41,346 nucleotides of DNA. It comes from a virus. Every line of letters starts with the position of its first letter. Position 1 is the first letter of the stretch. Under the pieces are notes generated by a model that was not told the origin of the DNA, did not search any database, and saw nothing but the letters and a program-made list of their open reading frames with translations. A program made the position numbers and the translations under genes. The stretch lies in IMG/VR virus record IMGVR_UViG_3300033153_003888, positions 1-41,346 of that record; one strand, 5' to 3'. Positions 7,335 through 14,470 of this stretch are shown here, piece by piece.

Positions 7335-7861
7335 TGAATCACGTAATGATTGACTTAGAAACGATTGGGAACGACTACGACGGAATCTTCACCACTATCG
7401 GAGCTTGCGTGTTTGACCCCCAGACAGGAGAGCTCGGCAGGACTTTCTACGAGAGTGTGAATTGGGAATCTGCTGTTGCCGCAGGGAGAACTATCACGCC
7501 GGACACCCTTAAAGGGTGGATGACCCAGAGTGAGGCCGCCCAGAAGGAGATCACTAAAGATGGTAGGAAACTAGAGACAGTGTTGCGGGAGTTCGCTAGT
7601 TGGTTGCCAGGTGAGGCGGTCGTCTGGGGCAATGGCCCGACCTTCGACATCGGGAAACTCGAAACAGCTTACGGCTACTACAACATCCCGTGGAAGTTTT
7701 ATAATATCAGGTGCGTGCGGACCATCCGCGACCTAGCATGGGACTGGGTAGATCGGGACGACATCCCGTTCGTCGGAGAAAAGCACAATGCCTTGGCTGA
7801 TGCGATCCACCAAGCCACGTACGTATCTAAGATGTGGCAGGCACTCCGGGGGAAGGGATAA
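7334..7861 (+). CDS. DEDDh 3'-5' exonuclease, Rv2179c/DUF5051-like
   Basis: 175 residues from the ATG at 7334. ExoI is MIDLETIGN (D7, E9), ExoII lies in WGNGPTFDIGKL, and ExoIII is HNALADA with H151 and D156, so the four acidic residues and the His of the DEDDh group are all present. Layout and length match small phage 3'-5' exonucleases of the Rv2179c-like family, which trim RNA or DNA ends. Its place in the replication operon fits RNA turnover or proofreading and recombination. The protein lacks other domains. Frames extending upstream are read-through of the neighbouring gene. Confidence 0.85.
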   Translation: MNHVMIDLETIGNDYDGIFTTIGACVFDPQTGELGRTFYESVNWESAVAAGRTITPDTLKGWMTQSEAAQKEITKDGRKLETVLREFASWLPGEAVVWGNGPTFDIGKLETAYGYYNIPWKFYNIRCVRTIRDLAWDWVDRDDIPFVGEKHNALADAIHQATYVSKMWQALRGKG

Positions 7862-8040
7862 TGAACGATCAGCCTTTCTACCACGACCTCAGTATTCTCT
7901 TCACCGCGACAAGGCCCATCGCCCAACAGGAACTTGATAAACTCTTGAAGGAAATACACAAGTTGGGCGCTGTAGTCGATGGCTCGGCGGAGATCCAATA
8001 CCTTGAAAACGAAGCTGGCGATCCAGCAGACCTAGCATAA
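7861..8040 (+). CDS. Small hypothetical protein, 59 aa
   Basis: The ATG at 7861 overlaps the exonuclease TAA and follows GGGGAAGGG. The sequence is an alpha-beta mix (DLSILFTATRPIAQQELDKL, then LGAVVDGSAEIQYLENEA) of the kind seen in small ferredoxin-like folds. No family is recognised. The tight overlap supports expression. Confidence 0.6.
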   Translation: MNDQPFYHDLSILFTATRPIAQQELDKLLKEIHKLGAVVDGSAEIQYLENEAGDPADLA

Positions 8041-8053
8041 CGAAGGAAATAAA

Positions 8054-8455
8054 ATGCCAGAACCAATATACAAATATTCAGATACAGGCATTGAGAAAGA
8101 CGGGCATGCGATGTTTCCCCAAGACGTTTGCAAAGACCTTCAGTGCCTTCAGCGAAAGGTCAGGAAGCTCGACGACGCCCTTTCCTGTAAGAGCGAGTCG
8201 GTTGACTTGATGGAGCTTCGACTAAAGGCGTTATGCGAGGGGCTAGAGCTTCTGAATATCGACGACCTAATATTAAACTGCTCTCCAGAATACTATATGA
8301 ATCTGGGTAAAGCCGTTACACTTGTCGCGAAGATAGGCAGACAGCGGGTGGTTGAGGAAAAGAAAGGCCAGTGGGTTAAGTGCGACATGGCCAAGATGAT
8401 TAAAGTCCTCGGTACTGAAACCACGCCGGTCGCCTACTGGCAGGAGGGGGAGTAG
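8054..8455 (+). CDS. Hypothetical protein, 133 aa
   Basis: The start ATG follows GAAGGAAATAAA. The middle (about residues 25-70) is a Leu/Lys/Glu-rich probable coiled coil (LQCLQRKVRKLDDALSCK). No catalytic motif or membrane segment was found. The stop TAG overlaps the GTG start of the next gene. I do not recognise the family. Confidence 0.65.
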   Translation: MPEPIYKYSDTGIEKDGHAMFPQDVCKDLQCLQRKVRKLDDALSCKSESVDLMELRLKALCEGLELLNIDDLILNCSPEYYMNLGKAVTLVAKIGRQRVVEEKKGQWVKCDMAKMIKVLGTETTPVAYWQEGE

Positions 8456-8634
8456 TGCCAATCGTAATAATGTGTTCAACGGACAACTGCCCAAGAGCGC
8501 ACTGCTGTTGCCGGAAATTTGAAACCTCGGACAAATACGCAGAGTTTAACTACCACCATCAGAAGATCAACGGCGAGTCTGTCAGTTTTGATTGCGACGG
8601 CTATCTCTACTCCCCGAGGAGGGATAAGCAATGA
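8455..8634 (+). CDS. Small Cys-rich protein with GTG start, 59 aa
   Basis: Translation from the GTG at 8455, which overlaps the upstream TAG and follows CAGGAGGGGGAG, gives an open frame of 59 codons ending at 8634, where the TGA overlaps the next ATG. Near the start it carries a cysteine cluster (MCSTDNCPRAHCCCRKF), a YAEFNY segment and a later FDCDGYLY. Small phage proteins with a C...CPRA...C pattern recur next to HNH or replication genes and probably bind zinc. The double overlap with neighbours and the strong ribosome-binding site support it as a real gene. Confidence 0.7.
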   Translation: MPIVIMCSTDNCPRAHCCCRKFETSDKYAEFNYHHQKINGESVSFDCDGYLYSPRRDKQ

Positions 8635-8978
8635 ACAACGGGCGGTTTAAGAAGGGGCACGTCACTTGGAACAAAGGGATGAAAGGGCTTCGTATGTCTC
8701 CCGATACCGAGTTCAAAGAAGGTGTGGGCGGCAAGGATCATCCCGGCTGGAGAGGCGGAGTACAGGTTGTGAAGGCAGACTGCACCTACCTCCATAGTGG
8801 AATCAATAGCCGGATTCGACGGCCCCGTGCGGTCTACGAGGAGCACATCGGGAAGATTCCGAAGGGGTTTATCGTAATCCACCGGGACGGGGATCGCTAC
8901 AATGATTCGCCCGAAAACCTGACGGCAATTTCTCGCTCGGATAACATGAGAAGGAACGCTCAAAACCACGATTTATAA
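8631..8978 (+). CDS. HNH endonuclease with NUMOD-like N-terminus
   Basis: 115 residues. The N-terminus has FKKGHVTWNKGMKGL, resembling the NUMOD3-type DNA-binding motif of homing endonucleases. The C-terminal half is an HNH_3-type nuclease core: the first histidine near H72 (YEEHIG), then IHRDGDRYNDSPENL with H84, N91 and N96. It may be a free-standing homing endonuclease or a phage nuclease used in replication or packaging. The ATG follows CGAGGAGGG and overlaps the stop of the Cys-rich gene. No intron or disrupted neighbour is visible, which leaves the homing target unknown. Confidence 0.85.
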   Translation: MNNGRFKKGHVTWNKGMKGLRMSPDTEFKEGVGGKDHPGWRGGVQVVKADCTYLHSGINSRIRRPRAVYEEHIGKIPKGFIVIHRDGDRYNDSPENLTAISRSDNMRRNAQNHDL

Positions 8979-8991
8979 CAGGAGAAGTAGG

Positions 8992-9189
8992 ATGAGAAAC
9001 GGAAAAGAAACACGACCTAACGGAAGCACGATTACCACCAAAAAGATAGGAAATTATAAGGGGTATGATGTCCTCTACAAGGGAGAGGATGGGCTGATGT
9101 GGCCATCCGTAAGCAACCCTTGGGACTATCTGAGCAACGCCAGATTCGATGCGGACGACCGTACTAATATGAAAATGAAGGAAAGTTAA
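8992..9189 (+). CDS. Small hypothetical protein, 65 aa
   Basis: The ATG at 8992 follows CAGGAGAAGTAGG. The sequence is polar with a beta-rich centre (KIGNYKGYDVLYKGEDGLMW) and no cysteines, membrane segment or recognised motif. It lies directly between the HNH gene and the peptide deformylase gene with almost no spacing, consistent with operon membership. Confidence 0.6.
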   Translation: MRNGKETRPNGSTITTKKIGNYKGYDVLYKGEDGLMWPSVSNPWDYLSNARFDADDRTNMKMKES

Positions 9190-9191
9190 AA

Positions 9192-9668
9192 ATGAAAAAA
9201 GAGATTGTAACTTGTATGACTCCAGAGGGGCGGGAGCTTCTCGCCACACCCAGTAAACGGATTGACCATGATATGGACGCTGAGCATATGCACCGGATCA
9301 TCCGTGACCTAGTGGATACGGCTGACGCGGAGAAGAACCCCCGAGCACTGGGCTTGGCAGCAAACCAGATCGCCACCTGTAAAGAGGATTGCGTTCGGAT
9401 CTTTGTAATGCGCTGGGGAGCCCACTGGATTCCGATCGTCAACCCGCTTATCGGGGAGGAGAGTAAGAAACGGGCGACGCTGTATGAGCGGTGTCTCTCT
9501 CGCCCAGGTCGCCCACCGATCAAGACTTCCCGAGCTAAGAGCCTCAGACTGCGGTACCTGGCGCCAACGGAAGAAGGCCGGTGTGAGTTGATCGAGCGCA
9601 AGTTCAAGAGCCGCGACGCGATAGTGATTCAGCATGAGATGGACCACCTCGCCGGGATACTCGTTTAA
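9192..9668 (+). CDS. def: Peptide deformylase, phage type
   Basis: 158 residues with all three deformylase motifs: GLAANQI at 54-60, ERCLS containing the metal ligand C101 (usually EGCLS, so Gly is Arg here), and QHEMDHL with ligands H148 and H152 and catalytic E149. It removes the formyl group from nascent N-terminal Met. It ends a few residues after the HEMDH helix and so lacks the longer C-terminal helix of bacterial enzymes, as do other phage deformylases. The start is the ATG after GGAAAGTTAAAA. It is followed at once by the SNF2 helicase. Together with the tmRNA downstream it suggests the phage supplies its own translation quality-control functions. Confidence 0.92.
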   Translation: MKKEIVTCMTPEGRELLATPSKRIDHDMDAEHMHRIIRDLVDTADAEKNPRALGLAANQIATCKEDCVRIFVMRWGAHWIPIVNPLIGEESKKRATLYERCLSRPGRPPIKTSRAKSLRLRYLAPTEEGRCELIERKFKSRDAIVIQHEMDHLAGILV

Positions 9669-9669
9669 G

Positions 9670-11049
9670 GTGGCCGAGCCGTATCCGTTCCAAGAGGAGG
9701 GCGTTACGTCCCTCCTGAAAACCCTCAATCGGCAGAAGGGCGTGCTCCTTGCAGATGAACCCGGTGTGGGCAAGTCTGCGCAGGCGTGCCTAATCTCGAA
9801 TGCACTGGCCCCCGCTTCGGTGTGCGTGGTTTGCCCCGCTTCGTTGCGGGTGAACTGGCAACGGGAGTTTGCGATGTGGGACATCTGGGGTGTAAAGCCT
9901 GCACTGGTTACGACTAAGACGAGTCCCGTCCCGCAAGACATCGTAATCAACTATGATATTATCCACCGCTCGGAAGAGGTGTTGAACCGTCGCTTCGATC
10001 TGCTGATCTGCGATGAGAGCCACTTTGCGAAGAACCGCACCTCGAAGCGCTCGAAAGCCTTGAAGGTCTTGGCCGATAAAGCCGACACCGTGCTTTTGAT
10101 GACCGGCACGCCGGTAGAGAACCGCCCGGTTGAACTCTTCTGGCAGATGGTACTTATGGGCTGGAAAAGCCCCTCAGATTATATGGAGTTCGCCAAGCGC
10201 CATTGCGGATATCACCGGCGACAGATATTTCTCAAGGGCGGGCGCAGGCGCGAGATCGTTGACGTCAGTGGAGCCACGCGCCTCCCGGAACTCCGGCAGT
10301 ATCTACTTGACAAAGGGATGGTGCGACGCACGAAAGCGGAAGTGATGCCGGAACTTCCCCCTAAGAGTTTCCAGATCGTAGAGTTGCCCCGCCGTAAACA
10401 ATGGCGATCCTCCCTGTTGAACGACGCCCTACCGGGTGAAAAAGTAGAGAAGAGCCAGGTGGCCTACTTTTCATCACTGGCAAAAATAGCGGCGCAGACC
10501 GGGGACAAGCGCAGACTGGTGGACTCACTGGCGGAAGCCCGACGGCTCGATGGAGAGGCCAAAGTAGAGCAGGCACTTGAGTTTATAAAGGAGCAGCTAG
10601 AGGGGGGTGTAGAAAAGATCATCGTATTCGCGCACCACAAAGCCGTGTTCGAGGCGCTCCATGTAGGGTTGAAGCAATACGGCGTAGTGGAGATTTGCGG
10701 ATCGACCGGCGTACTGAAACGCCAAAACTCTGTCGATCAGTTCCAGACCAACCCGAAGATGCGGGTGTTCCTCGGGCAAATCAAGGCAGCGGGGGTCGGC
10801 ATCACTTTGACGGCGGCGCATCATGTCGTCTTTGTAGAGCTGGATTGGGTACCGGGGCTAATGGGGCAGGCGGCGGACCGCGCTCACCGCAATGGCCAGA
10901 GAAACAACGTAACGGTGCAGTATTTAGTGTTTGAAGACTCAACCGACGGCATAGTGGCACGGTCTTTAATACAAAAGCAAAAGACCCTAAACGCTTTACT
11001 GGACGGGGATTACACCGACGCACCCATAGATCCGTTTGAACTTTTCTAA
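9670..11049 (+). CDS. SNF2-family DEAD/H helicase
   Basis: 459 residues if the GTG at 9670, two bases after the deformylase stop, is the start; an ATG at 9634 would add 12 residues. The RecA-like domain 1 has ADEPGVGKS (Walker A), VCPASLRVNW (motif Ia), CDESH (motif II) and LLMTGTP (motif III). Domain 2 has KIIVFAHH, a GVGITLTAAHHVVFVELDW segment and QAADRAHRNGQ (motifs V and VI). This is the compact SNF2 type common in phage replication modules next to DUF2800 and DUF2815 genes, thought to act in DNA remodelling or recombination. It ends IDPFELF. Confidence 0.9.
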   Translation: MAEPYPFQEEGVTSLLKTLNRQKGVLLADEPGVGKSAQACLISNALAPASVCVVCPASLRVNWQREFAMWDIWGVKPALVTTKTSPVPQDIVINYDIIHRSEEVLNRRFDLLICDESHFAKNRTSKRSKALKVLADKADTVLLMTGTPVENRPVELFWQMVLMGWKSPSDYMEFAKRHCGYHRRQIFLKGGRRREIVDVSGATRLPELRQYLLDKGMVRRTKAEVMPELPPKSFQIVELPRRKQWRSSLLNDALPGEKVEKSQVAYFSSLAKIAAQTGDKRRLVDSLAEARRLDGEAKVEQALEFIKEQLEGGVEKIIVFAHHKAVFEALHVGLKQYGVVEICGSTGVLKRQNSVDQFQTNPKMRVFLGQIKAAGVGITLTAAHHVVFVELDWVPGLMGQAADRAHRNGQRNNVTVQYLVFEDSTDGIVARSLIQKQKTLNALLDGDYTDAPIDPFELF

Positions 11050-11057
11050 AAAGTTTG

Positions 11058-11086
11058 TTGACACAACGCAACACATAATTTAAAAA
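11058..11086 (+). promoter_or_regulatory. Promoter candidate upstream of the tmRNA
   Basis: A perfect TTGACA (11058-11063) is followed after 17 bp by TAAAAA (11081-11086). It lies 59 bp before the mature tmRNA 5' end. The -35 element sits in an imperfect inverted repeat (GTTGACACAAC). It can drive the tmRNA and the downstream recombination genes independently of the upstream operon. Confidence 0.55.
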
Positions 11087-11091
11087 CAAAC

Positions 11092-11522
11092 ACAGTTAAT
11101 TAAACGAAGCGAGCAATGAGAAGAAACAAAACAAATGATTTAATGGGCGCGACTGGTTTCGACAGTTGGATTGAAGCTCAAGATGCAAGCCGAGGTTGGT
11201 CTGTTGGCCTCGTTAAAAGCAGACTAAATGGTAACTGGAAAAGTTATTGCATTCCCCGCGCCAATGGCGCAAGCGGCTTAGTTCGTGGGATAGGAAAGCG
11301 GCGATGCCTAATAGCCGTTAGTACGACTCTTTATCAGGCACAGTGCTCATTGTATCGGCCTAGAGCCTATAACATGACCGATTGGTGGAAGGCGCGGCTC
11401 CGGTCGCACCCCAAAGTTGCCGGTTCACAACCGGATATGCTTGTAGAGTCTTGAAGGGAAGTTCAGTTGGACGGGGGTTCGATTCCCCCCGCGTCCACCA
11501 TTTTTAATACAGTTAATTAAAC
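11092..11522. repeat. 14-bp direct repeats flanking the tmRNA
   Basis: ACAGTTAATTAAAC occurs exactly at 11092-11105 and 11509-11522, bracketing the tmRNA (the coordinates span both copies and the insert). Each copy is followed by a leader: CGAAGCGAGCAATG at the left (like the operon's usual AAAGGAGCGAGCA leader but missing GG) and a normal AAAAGGAGCAGAC leader at the right. This suggests that a gene leader was duplicated when the tmRNA was acquired. Confidence 0.65.
11145..11500 (+). ncRNA. ssrA: tmRNA (transfer-messenger RNA), phage-encoded
   Basis: The 5' end reads GGGCGCGACTGGTTTCGACAG, the tmRNA acceptor and D-loop signature. GGGCGCG (11145-11151) pairs with CGCGTCC (11490-11496) as a 7-bp acceptor stem. 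The T-arm is GGGGG-TTCGATT-CCCCC (11473-11489), and CCA is encoded at 11498-11500. The length, 356 nt, is normal for one-piece tmRNA. The open tag frame begins around GTA at 11231 and ends at TAG 11279-11281, predicting VTGKVIAFPAPMAQAA; the terminal AA matches the degradation signal of known tags. The exact resume codon is inferred. A stable GCGCC-AAT-GGCGC hairpin lies inside the tag. It frees stalled ribosomes and tags their products for proteolysis. The 112-codon frame across it is not a gene. Confidence 0.93.
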
Positions 11523-11546
11523 CAAACAAACAAAAGGAGCAGACAG

Positions 11547-12314
11547 ATGGAAATAAAAAGCATCACAACTACGATCCTCGACGAAGGATACGTCATTCAG
11601 ACAAACGGCGCGGAAGGGCCAGTGGCTACTATTGCTTGTACCGAAGCAGGAGATGTGCTGAATCGCTTGGCGGCAATCCTGAACGTGGACAATGCAGTAT
11701 CTACGCCGGAAACTGAAACACGGGTTGAAGTGGAAGGCGGCGAAAACGAAGACCCGCTGGTTCCTGTAACTTCGGAAAACCGTGAAGAAGCATTGGCTTT
11801 CCTCGCTGAAAACGGCGTAGAAGTTAAACCTCGCACCAAGAACAACACCTTGACGAAGATGATCGCAGCGGTACGGGCTAAGCCAGAAGGTGGTGAAAGC
11901 TCCGAACCTACCGGAGAAGAAAAGACTGCTGGAGAAGAGGGTACAGTTAAAGTTGAGCTGAAAGAACCTGCGGGAACGGTTTGCCCCATGTGCCAAGGCA
12001 CTAAGGTACTTTGCCCGTCTTCGGAAACTCCGATTGACTGTTCTTTCTGCGATGGCACTGGCGTGTCGGAGGATGAGCTGTCCAGCCAAGCCCTCCGCAA
12101 CATGGGCAACCGTGTACTGAACACCGCTGAGAAAGGGAGCGTCCAGCACAAGGCGTTGCTGTCCGCCCTTCAGTCTGGCATCAAAGACGCAGGCTATGCT
12201 TCCCTCGGGGACGTAACCGACGACGGTGTTGCCAAGGTCTGTGAATCCGTACTCTCTTCGCTCGACAAGGCCTTCAGCCCTGCGAAAGAAGAAAAGGACG
12301 ACGAAGAGTGGTAG
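11547..12314 (+). CDS. Zinc-finger protein with acidic C-terminal tail
   Basis: 255 residues; the ATG follows AAAAGGAGCAGACAG. The N-terminal 100 residues are acidic and unrecognised. Then comes a Glu-rich linker, and a DnaJ-like cysteine-rich module: CPMCQGTKVLCP followed by DCSFCDGTG. A helical region follows, and the tail ends KDDEEW. The tail resembles the acidic, aromatic-ended peptide of ssDNA-binding proteins, and the neighbouring DUF2815-like protein ends in the same EEW. A role in recombination or replication complex assembly, perhaps as a loader or adaptor, is inferred from context. Its stop overlaps the next gene's GTG start. Confidence 0.7.
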   Translation: MEIKSITTTILDEGYVIQTNGAEGPVATIACTEAGDVLNRLAAILNVDNAVSTPETETRVEVEGGENEDPLVPVTSENREEALAFLAENGVEVKPRTKNNTLTKMIAAVRAKPEGGESSEPTGEEKTAGEEGTVKVELKEPAGTVCPMCQGTKVLCPSSETPIDCSFCDGTGVSEDELSSQALRNMGNRVLNTAEKGSVQHKALLSALQSGIKDAGYASLGDVTDDGVAKVCESVLSSLDKAFSPAKEEKDDEEW

Positions 12315-13540
12315 CTCACGTCATAGAAAAAGAGGGGAGCCATTCGCTCCTCTCTCCTTCTTCCGCTTCCCGGTGGATGTATTGCCCAGGCGCTCCTCAC
12401 CTTGAGGCGATGCTGGAAGATACCTCCTCTGTTGAGGCGGATGAAGGGACTGCTGCGCATTATGTGGCCGAGTGTACTCTGAAGAAGTTCGCGTCCGCTC
12501 CGGTTCTGGGAGACACCGTAACGGTGCCGACTGGCCGGACGTTCGAGGTCACGGAAGAGATGCTCGATGCAGTCCAGATTTTCATCGACAGTGTTAATAG
12601 TGCTGAAGTTGAGCTGGGCGCCACCGCGAAGATAGAATCGCGGGTCCACATCGTCAAAGGGGTCTGCGAAGGGACGCTCGATGCGATGGTCATCTCTGAG
12701 GATGGCTTGAAGGTGAACGACTTTAAGTACGGTAAAGGGGTCGAGGTCGACGCGGACTGGAACGAACAGTTAATGATTTATGCGCACGGTGCCTTGAAAG
12801 ACGCTGTAGAAAAGGGGTTTGAAGTCCCGGATGCCGATTTCGAGATCGAGATCCTCATCACCCAACCCCGCCACTTTAAGGATGCGAACATTAAAAGCTG
12901 GTTCACGACCTACGGCGAGTTAAGCGTGTGGGCTGATTTCGAGCTCATACCTGCCATCGACCGGGCGAGGGTTAAGAATACAACCTACGTCCCCGGCGAT
13001 AAGCAGTGCCAATGGTGTAAAGCCGTGAAAGCCGGAACATGCCTTGCGGCTCGTGAAGCGGGTCAGATTGTGGCCCGTGCGCAGGGCGCCGAGTTTGATG
13101 ACGCAGGTATGTCATTCCCTACTAACGTGGCAGAATTTTCCGTCGAGCAGTTGGCGGCATCACTGGAAATGATGGCAGGCTACAAAGTCTGGACTAAAAT
13201 GATGAAGGCTCGCTTTGAGCAAGTGAACGCGCGGTCGCTAGAGTATTTAACGGACGGCATCACGGTTCCAGGTTTCAAGCGTGTGCTGGATCGGAAATCG
13301 GCAAGCAAGTGGACCGACGAAGAGAAAGCGGCGGCGCTCGCCTACTCCCATAAGATTGATCCGATGGCCAAAGGCATGATGTCCGTGGCTAAACTTCGGG
13401 ACAAGTTCATTGACGCGGGGGTTGACACTGCACAGCTATTGAAGCTCTCGGAATACACCCAGAAGAAAATCGTCGTACCTGACGCGGACAAGAGACAGGC
13501 GGTGCTTGTAGAAGTAACCCCAGAAGAATTATTCAAATAA
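12308..13540 (+). CDS. DUF2800-like PD-(D/E)XK exonuclease with Fe-S cluster cysteines
   Basis: 410 residues from the GTG at 12308, which overlaps the upstream stop by 7 bases. The N-terminus LLSPSSASRWMYCPGAP and DEGTAAH (H51) are hallmarks of the DUF2800/Cas4/RecB-like nuclease group. Catalytic residues are D125 (EGTLDAM) and D138/K140 (VNDFKYGKG). Four cysteines fit the Cas4/AddB iron-sulphur pattern: C27 near the N-terminus, then C234, C237 and C245 (CQWCKAVKAGTC). It should degrade or trim DNA ends, working with the following ssDNA-binding protein in recombination-dependent replication. The family assignment is by eye. Confidence 0.88.
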   Translation: MVAHVIEKEGSHSLLSPSSASRWMYCPGAPHLEAMLEDTSSVEADEGTAAHYVAECTLKKFASAPVLGDTVTVPTGRTFEVTEEMLDAVQIFIDSVNSAEVELGATAKIESRVHIVKGVCEGTLDAMVISEDGLKVNDFKYGKGVEVDADWNEQLMIYAHGALKDAVEKGFEVPDADFEIEILITQPRHFKDANIKSWFTTYGELSVWADFELIPAIDRARVKNTTYVPGDKQCQWCKAVKAGTCLAAREAGQIVARAQGAEFDDAGMSFPTNVAEFSVEQLAASLEMMAGYKVWTKMMKARFEQVNARSLEYLTDGITVPGFKRVLDRKSASKWTDEEKAAALAYSHKIDPMAKGMMSVAKLRDKFIDAGVDTAQLLKLSEYTQKKIVVPDADKRQAVLVEVTPEELFK

Positions 13541-13580
13541 TAAAACCAAAGCAGCTAAAACCTAAAAAGGAGATAGACCT

Positions 13581-14243
13581 ATGACAGAGCAGAAAAAAGT
13601 AGGGCACATTATGTTGCCAATCGGGCGATTCAGTTTCCCGAAAATCGCGGAGAAACAGTACGGGCCGGACGACAAAGCGAAGAAGCATGGGAAGTATAAT
13701 TTCAACGTGATTATCGCCGCCGCGGGCGACCTCTCGCAGTTGACGGCGCTTATCCGGGAAACCGCTAAAGCCAAGTGGGGTGAGAAAGCGAAACCTATGG
13801 CACAGGCAGGGAAGCTGAAAATGCCGACCAAGCTGGGGTCGGACATGGTGGACGACGACGGCGTGCTCTACAACGGGTACGAACTAGATTCGCAGGTAGT
13901 TGCGGTCAACTTCTTCAACCCTATGCCGTTCCTCAACATGGACAAGACTCGGGTTGATTCCGATTCAGACCTGGCAGAGAATATCTTCTATGCGGGTTGC
14001 GACGTCAGTGTTGCGGTCACGGCGCATGCCTACGACATAGACCTCGAAGGTGGCGGAAAATCGCGGGGCGTCAACCTCCGTTGCTACGGTCTGATGAAAC
14101 GCGCCGACAACGAGAAGTTCGGTGGCGGTGGAATCGGTGATCCTGATGAGCTGTTCGATAGCGTTGAAGCTACCGAACCTACCTTCGCTGAAGGGGAAAC
14201 GGCTAAAGCTACGCCAGACGCGGGTGATGGAGAGGAGTGGTAG
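13581..14243 (+). CDS. DUF2815-like single-stranded DNA-binding protein
   Basis: 220 residues; the ATG follows AAAAGGAGATAGACC. The opening (GHIMLPIGRFSFPKIAEKQY), the KYNFNVII strand and the VVAVNFFNPMPFLNMDKTRV segment match DUF2815 proteins, which resemble T7 gp2.5 and bind ssDNA. The C-terminus is an acidic, disordered tail ending DAGDGEEW, as in ssDNA-binding proteins that recruit partners through an acidic peptide with a terminal aromatic residue. It sits between the DUF2800-like nuclease and the DNA polymerase and so should coat the ssDNA at the fork and during annealing. Confidence 0.87.
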   Translation: MTEQKKVGHIMLPIGRFSFPKIAEKQYGPDDKAKKHGKYNFNVIIAAAGDLSQLTALIRETAKAKWGEKAKPMAQAGKLKMPTKLGSDMVDDDGVLYNGYELDSQVVAVNFFNPMPFLNMDKTRVDSDSDLAENIFYAGCDVSVAVTAHAYDIDLEGGGKSRGVNLRCYGLMKRADNEKFGGGGIGDPDELFDSVEATEPTFAEGETAKATPDAGDGEEW

Positions 14244-14244
14244 T

Positions 14245-14415
14245 ATGCCGGACTCTAAAACAAAAGTGATCGGAGTCTCCCTGCCTGTAGACAAGGCGGC
14301 GGAGCTTGAACGGAGGTCGGCGCAGTTGAACCTGTCCGTGAGCCGGTTCTGTTGCATCGTTCTTTGCGAATGGATGGAGCGAGGAGAAACGCTCACCCTC
14401 ACCGAAGAAGGATAA
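14245..14415 (+). CDS. Small ribbon-helix-helix (Arc/CopG-like) protein
   Basis: 56 residues from the ATG at 14245, immediately after the ssDNA-binding gene and following GAGAGGAG. The strand KVIGVSLPVDKAAELERRSA, the turn LNLSVSR and the helix FCCIVLCEWMERG follow the beta-alpha-alpha outline of ribbon-helix-helix repressors. It would bind DNA as a dimer, with an unknown operator. The terminator seven bases downstream of its stop ends this transcript section. Confidence 0.65.
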   Translation: MPDSKTKVIGVSLPVDKAAELERRSAQLNLSVSRFCCIVLCEWMERGETLTLTEEG

Positions 14416-14422
14416 CCTCACA

Positions 14423-14455
14423 CTGGCGGTCGACTATTGGCCGCCAGCTTTTTTT
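14423..14455 (+). terminator. Intrinsic terminator inside the replication operon
   Basis: CTGGCGG (14423-14429) pairs with CCGCCAG (14441-14447) around an 11-nt loop, followed by a run of seven T (14449-14455). It is a textbook terminator between the ribbon-helix-helix gene and the short ORF before DNA polymerase, so polymerase expression probably depends on read-through or antitermination. Confidence 0.85.
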
Positions 14456-14470
14456 AAGAAAGGTTCCCAC

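Noticed and set aside
8631-8978. HNH gene as part of a group I intron
   Set aside because: Its neighbours are intact and overlapping, and no interrupted gene was found.
9309-9950. 213-codon minus-strand frame
   Set aside because: It is antisense to both the deformylase and the helicase, whose motifs are certain.
11116-11454. 112-codon open frame on the plus strand
   Set aside because: It runs through the whole tmRNA, including acceptor stem, tag and T-arm region. The preceding AAGCGAGCA lacks the GG of a working leader. The RNA structure explains the sequence better.
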